From positions 1,984,001-2,048,000 of the forward strand of contig NZ_CP165782.1 in the NCBI RefSeq assembly GCF_000513895.2: DNA of 64,000 bases, read 5' to 3'. The notes below the pieces were generated by a model. That model was given only the letters and a program-made list of their open reading frames with translations, searched no databases and was not told where the DNA came from. Origin of the DNA: Ensifer sp. WSM1721. GTDB taxonomy: Bacteria > Pseudomonadota > Alphaproteobacteria > Rhizobiales > Rhizobiaceae. Both the position numbers and the translations under genes were made by a program. Below, piece by piece: positions 60,458 through 64,000 of the stretch; the first letter of the stretch is position 1; the number at the start of each line of letters is the position of its first letter.

Positions 60458-61165
60458 TCACTCGGCTCCAGCGCGCTTCAATAGCGTGATCACCTCGGCA
60501 TCCGTGGTCTGCTCGAAATCGTCGTAATAGATGCTGACGGCGTGGAACGGCTCGGGCGTTGCGAGGCAGACGATCCGGTCCACCCTGGAGCGCAGGCTTG
60601 CGACCGCGCTCGGCGGCGCCACCGGCACGGCGAGCATCAGCGCTGCGGCGCCCGCCTGCCGCAACGCCTGCACAGCCGCTTTGGCCGTGCCGCCGGTGGC
60701 AATGCCGTCGTCGACGATGATGATATTGCGTCCCTTCGGCGAAATGCGCGGACGGTCGCCGAGATAGAGGGCGCGGCGGCGGCGAAGCTCGGTCCGTTGG
60801 CGTTCCGTCTCCTCCGCCACATAAGCCTCGGAGGGCCGCACCATACGCATCGCCTCGGCGTTGAGCACGAGTTGGGGCTCGTCGCCATCGACCAGCGCGC
60901 CGAGCCCGAACTCGGCATGGCCGGGTGCGCCGATCTTGCGGACGATCAGGAGTTCGAGCGGCGCCTCGAGGATCGTCGCCACTTCGAAAGCGACCGGCAC
61001 GCCGCCGCGCGGCAGCGCCATCACCACGGGATCGGCAAACTCCTCCTTCTGAATGGCGTTCGCGAGCTTTCGGCCCGCATCGGCTCTGTCGGCGAAAATT
61101 AAGCTCTCGTAGAACATGGCATTCGCTCCGGACCACAGCCGTCGGATTCGGCCGATCAGGGTCAT
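60458..61165 (-). CDS. Phosphoribosyltransferase-domain protein
   Basis: A 235-residue protein with the PRTase signature NIIIVDDGIATGGTAKAAVQ (PRPP-binding loop), an N-terminal VVMALPRGGVPVAFEVATIL and LLIVRKIGAPGHAEFGLGAL. The family acts in nucleotide salvage or, in some rhizobia, as stress-type PRTases of unknown substrate. ATG 61165 has an exceptionally strong ribosome-binding site (AGGAGGTGATC, 11 bases upstream), so I choose it; ATG 61117 with GGAG eight bases upstream is an alternative that removes 16 residues. No partner gene is adjacent. Confidence 0.83.
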   Translation of the reverse strand: MTLIGRIRRLWSGANAMFYESLIFADRADAGRKLANAIQKEEFADPVVMALPRGGVPVAFEVATILEAPLELLIVRKIGAPGHAEFGLGALVDGDEPQLVLNAEAMRMVRPSEAYVAEETERQRTELRRRRALYLGDRPRISPKGRNIIIVDDGIATGGTAKAAVQALRQAGAAALMLAVPVAPPSAVASLRSRVDRIVCLATPEPFHAVSIYYDDFEQTTDAEVITLLKRAGAE

Positions 61166-61391
61166 AAGGGTGATCACCTCCTGATCGGGACGAAGGCCGC
61201 GGCACGCTTCGGTTCGCGCTCGACCCGCGCGTAAACTGCAACCCAGTGGACAACTGGTTTGATGCGAGACAATCGCTAAAATTGCAGCGAATTTTGCCGG
61301 CTTTCGTTAAGGTGCCATGGGTACCAATTGGCCTCGCATATTGGCTTAAACACAAGCCGCATTTTATTTTATCACGACAGGCCGCATCGAA

Positions 61392-62630
61392 ATGAGCTTT
61401 CTTCCCGCCATCTCGGTTACAGCACTCCTGGCGATACAGCCGCTCCTGTTGTCTCTGCGCCGCTCGGCCGTTGCCGGCGTGCGGGACTTTTCGAAAGCCT
61501 GCGCGCTTTGCGCAGTCGCGGTCGGTGTCATGGCCGTCGCGACGACTTTGCACATGCCGCTCGCGGCCCTGCTCGGCTATGTGATACTGACGCTCGCCTT
61601 CTTCTTCGTCCTTCGAGGCTTTCGCCGGTTTCTCGCCTTGCGCATTCCGGCCTGGGCTTGTCCCGTGCTGGCGGCCTCTGCCGGCACGACGGGATTCATC
61701 ATCACGCTTGGTGGCGACGAGGGTCTCGCCGCCCGTGTGATCGTCCTGACCGGTCTAATCGCCGCTCCGTTGCTCGTTGCAGGACTGATGGTGGTCGATC
61801 GCTCGCAGGAACGAAAGCCGGTGATCCAGGCTGCCATCATCGGCTCCGCCCTCGTTGGCTGCGCCGCTCTCGCTCATGTTCTCGGCGCCGCATCCGGGCG
61901 TTCGCCGGAGCTTTGGGGTGCGCCCGCAGACGCCATCTTCGAGTTCGCGGTCGCCGCCATGAAAGCGCTCTTCCTGCCGTTTCTCTTTCTCGCCGTCATC
62001 CTCGCGGTGCAAAACCGGATGATGGCCGCGCTCAGGGCGGCGATCGCCCGCGACGGGCTGACGGGCGCGCTTTCGCGAGGCGCGCTGATCGAAGCCGGGG
62101 AACAGATGATCGCCGACTGCCACGCCCGTCGCCGGCCGCTCGCCTTCCTTCTGCTCGACCTCGACCATTTCAAGCAGATCAACGACCGCCACGGTCATGC
62201 CTGCGGCGACATGGCGCTTGCCCATTTCGCGGATGTCGTCTCGAGCTTCCTCGGCGGACGTGGCGTGTTCGGGCGGATCGGCGGCGAGGAGTTCGGGATC
62301 GTCCTGCCGCACCACACGGAGGAGCAGGCGACGGCGCTCGCCGAGGACATCTGCCGCATCGTGCGTGAAACGCCAGCCGGACGCGGCCACCGGCGCATTG
62401 GGCTAACGGTCAGCATCGGTATCGCGGCCGCGGCGCCGGGCGACACGATCACGGACGTGATGATCCGAGCCGATCTGGCCCTCTACGAATCCAAAGCCGA
62501 CGGCCGCGACCGGTGCTCGGTCGCGAAACGCCGGGAGATCGACGCCAGTACCCGCGCCTTGGCGGCTGCCGCCGCACAGTTGCGGGAAGCCGATGCCTTT
62601 CGCCAGGAATACGCCCGTCAGATCGCGTGA
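61392..62630 (+). CDS. Membrane-bound GGDEF-domain diguanylate cyclase
   Basis: A 412-residue protein with six or seven transmembrane helices in the first 215 residues and a GGDEF domain from about 220: DGLTGALSRGALIEAGEQ, LLLDLDHFKQINDRHGHACG and the active-site motif IGGEEFGIVLP (GGEEF at 297-301). No I-site RxxD is evident just before it, so product inhibition may be weak. It makes cyclic-di-GMP and so affects motility and surface attachment. The sensing domain is the membrane part; the signal is unknown. Confidence 0.92.
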   Translation: MSFLPAISVTALLAIQPLLLSLRRSAVAGVRDFSKACALCAVAVGVMAVATTLHMPLAALLGYVILTLAFFFVLRGFRRFLALRIPAWACPVLAASAGTTGFIITLGGDEGLAARVIVLTGLIAAPLLVAGLMVVDRSQERKPVIQAAIIGSALVGCAALAHVLGAASGRSPELWGAPADAIFEFAVAAMKALFLPFLFLAVILAVQNRMMAALRAAIARDGLTGALSRGALIEAGEQMIADCHARRRPLAFLLLDLDHFKQINDRHGHACGDMALAHFADVVSSFLGGRGVFGRIGGEEFGIVLPHHTEEQATALAEDICRIVRETPAGRGHRRIGLTVSIGIAAAAPGDTITDVMIRADLALYESKADGRDRCSVAKRREIDASTRALAAAAAQLREADAFRQEYARQIA

Positions 62631-62765
62631 ATTCCGGAGCTGGATGGGAACGAACCTCTTCGCCCCTGTTCGACCGGTGAGCGGGATGCCTCCGCTTTCG
62701 CGCGAGCGCCTTGCATTGCCGTAGCGGCCGCCTATCTGAACGGAGCAGTTCTTTGGAGGACATTC

Positions 62766-63263
62766 ATGTTGCGCCGCTTCCGCACCTTGCTTTTCGCCGG
62801 CCTCGCCGTTTCGGCCGCCGTTACCCTCCCCGCTCGCGCCGAAACGGTCGGCCAGGTCGGCGTCGACTGGCTCGGCAACGACATCAAGATCGATGCCGTG
62901 CGCGATCCCAAGGTCAGCGGTGTGACCTGTCACGTCACCTATTTCGACCGAAGCGTCATCGACCGCCTCAAGAACGGCAACTGGTTCGAAGACCCGTCGA
63001 ACAATTCGATCGCTTGCCGTCAAACGGGACCGATCGCTATCGGCGATATCGACCTGTCGAGGGAAGGCGAGGAAGTGTTCCGCTCCGGATTGTCGCTGAT
63101 CTGGAAGGACCTGCTGGTAACCCGCATCTACGACAAGGCAAACGACACGCTGATCTACCTCGCCCACTCCCGTCAACTGACGGATGGATCAGCCAAGATG
63201 TCCATCACGACGGTGCCGCTCTTCGGTCAGCAGGTGACCTGGGAGAAAGGTAGGCCGCAATAG
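62766..63263 (+). CDS. creA: CreA family periplasmic protein
   Basis: A 165-residue protein with a signal peptide (LLFAGLAVSAAVTLPARAE) and the CreA family pattern: VGQVGVDWLGNDIKIDAVRD, VSGVTCHVTYFDRSV, SIACRQTGPIAIGDIDLSRE and GEEVFRSGLSLIWKDLLVTR. The two cysteines probably form a disulfide. CreA is conserved in proteobacteria and has no established function. GGAGGA precedes the ATG. Confidence 0.92.
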   Translation: MLRRFRTLLFAGLAVSAAVTLPARAETVGQVGVDWLGNDIKIDAVRDPKVSGVTCHVTYFDRSVIDRLKNGNWFEDPSNNSIACRQTGPIAIGDIDLSREGEEVFRSGLSLIWKDLLVTRIYDKANDTLIYLAHSRQLTDGSAKMSITTVPLFGQQVTWEKGRPQ

Positions 63264-63336
63264 TCCCCCGGCCTCAGGGAGCTGGAGCGGAATCGCCTTG
63301 CCGCTATCCGCTCCGGTTGAAGGTACCCTTCCGATC

Positions 63337-63633
63337 TTATCGTGCCGGTGGGATGATACCGCGATAGTAGTCGCCCTCACCAGTTTCATATCTTTCCTGG
63401 TAGGTGCCGCTCGGATTAACGGCGCGACGGCCGTCGATACTGCCGGTTGCCGTCGGATCGACAAGGGACGGGTTGGGATTCTGTGGCCGCATGCGCACTT
63501 GATTCTGGGTTCCGGGAGGATTGTGCGGGTCGAGGCCCTGATAGTAGGTGTCCGCAAAGGCCGGTACAGCAACTCCAGCAACCGCGGATGAGAGGACGAA
63601 TGCGGCGAATGACGTTTTCAGAGAAACTCTCAT
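63337..63633 (-). CDS. Small secreted hypothetical protein
   Basis: A 98-residue precursor with a clear signal peptide (MRVSLKTSFAAFVLSSAVAG, cleaved after AFA). The mature part is short, proline- and asparagine-rich and hydrophilic (HNPPGTQNQVRMRPQNPNPS). GGAG lies eight bases before the ATG at 63633; the open frame to 63762 has no such site. I do not recognise the family. A candidate operator shared with the RND operon lies 170 bases upstream. Confidence 0.7.
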   Translation of the reverse strand: MRVSLKTSFAAFVLSSAVAGVAVPAFADTYYQGLDPHNPPGTQNQVRMRPQNPNPSLVDPTATGSIDGRRAVNPSGTYQERYETGEGDYYRGIIPPAR

Positions 63634-63803
63634 GGCATTAGCTCCTATCTCCGTTCGGCATCCTGTCCTCGTGACGGATGCCGTGGTGGCAGCATACGGC
63701 CTCCTACGAATGCTGCTGTTACCAGGATAACACCTTTCAGAGCGGTGGCTCGCGACCAACAATCACTTGTTTCGTCACGTTTGCTCATGCAACCGTGATG
63801 CAG

Positions 63804-63819
63804 ATTACGCAACTGTAAC
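63804..63819 (-). promoter_or_regulatory. Candidate operator upstream of the small secreted protein gene
   Basis: GTTACAGTTGCGTAAT on the minus strand; differs from the site at 55505-55520 at two positions. The rest of 63634-63954 shows nothing recognisable. Confidence 0.35.
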
Positions 63820-63954
63820 TTGACTAGGCATCCCCCAGGGCCCGTGTCTTAGCCGCCGTGAAAGCGTGGTCGTGCAACCCACCGGACGCGGGCCATGCTC
63901 GACACTGATCACGAAGCCCGTGCCCAATTTCAGCCCGAAAGCGTCACCCGCGCA

Positions 63955-64000
63955 CTACAGCGCCGCGCGTCTTATCAGACGCGCAACAGTCGCTGTAGCG
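63955..64000 (+). repeat. RIME1 element, left part (cut by window end)
   Basis: CTACAGCGCCGCGCGTC and the palindrome GCGCGTC...GACGCGC followed by CGCTGTAGCG match the left half of the copies at 26691 and 57035. The right half would lie outside the window. Confidence 0.85.

Noticed and set aside
917..64000. Repeated palindromes as a CRISPR array
   Set aside because: The copies are single, tens of kilobases apart, in both orientations and without spacers; they are RIME1 elements.

Overview
The window is a GC-rich alphaproteobacterial chromosome segment. It is almost certainly from Sinorhizobium (Ensifer), close to S. meliloti or S. medicae. Three things point there: at least six copies or fragments of the two-palindrome element RIME1 known from this group, a circularly permuted two-piece tmRNA gene with the tag ANDNYAEARLAA, and promoters matching the S. 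meliloti sigma70 and RpoE2 patterns. No phage, intact insertion sequence, CRISPR array, rRNA or tRNA was recognised. Most of the window is housekeeping DNA, with short stretches of decay and repeat insertion.

Layout. 1-8.3 kb: the end of an ECF sigma factor gene with its NrsF-like anti-sigma factor, pdxJ, a DUF899 protein, a membrane-tethered winged-helix-like protein, a HAD phosphatase, a Tat-exported metallo-beta-lactamase-fold hydrolase, a MerR-LuxR hybrid regulator, a glycine-zipper lipoprotein and an EF-hand protein. 8.5-18 kb: two LysE-type exporters, a RecD-like helicase, an AbrB-type permease, a secreted-repeat protein/ECF sigma/anti-sigma operon, a cobalt-type nitrile hydratase operon (alpha, beta, activator), cspA with a long leader, and an aldo/keto reductase. 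18-21 kb: the ilvIH operon behind a promoter, a leader peptide rich in Val/Ile/Leu and a terminator, which together form a ribosome-mediated attenuator. 21-27 kb: a HerA-like ATPase, a frameshifted flavin monooxygenase remnant, a DUF1857 gene, a divergent NmrA/LysR pair, and a junction of two truncated genes.

27-31 kb: an unusual two-gene unit coding a gluzincin metallopeptidase and a ComEC-like metallo-beta-lactamase-fold protein, then an NTF2-like gene behind a probable RpoE2 promoter. 31-41 kb: miaA diverging from serB, a GNAT and an alpha/beta hydrolase, then the leftward series thyA, gst, folA, hflK, hflC, DUF2065, ACT protein and degP (folate/thymidylate synthesis and membrane quality control). 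41-45 kb: three very small hydrophilic stress-type genes behind an RpoE2 promoter, DUF2267 and DUF2853 genes, and the permuted ssrA followed by sspB, so the degradation tag and its ClpXP adaptor are neighbours. 45-55 kb: a giant AsmA-family protein, a D-lactate dehydrogenase-type flavoenzyme, a DUF1772 protein, and an RND efflux pair. 55-64 kb: a Tat-exported cyclase-family hydrolase, a carboxymuconolactone decarboxylase-like protein whose C-terminus is encoded by an inserted RIME1, a UvrD/PcrA helicase with an unusual in-frame insertion ending in a perfect palindrome, a GNAT, a phosphoribosyltransferase, a GGDEF diguanylate cyclase, creA and a small secreted protein.

The best second-look items are the apparently leaderless ilv leader peptide and attenuator, the zincin/MBL pair, the effects of RIME1 on coding sequences, the uvrD insertion, and the RpoE2-controlled small-protein cluster. 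All functions are read from sequence motifs; no database search was run.
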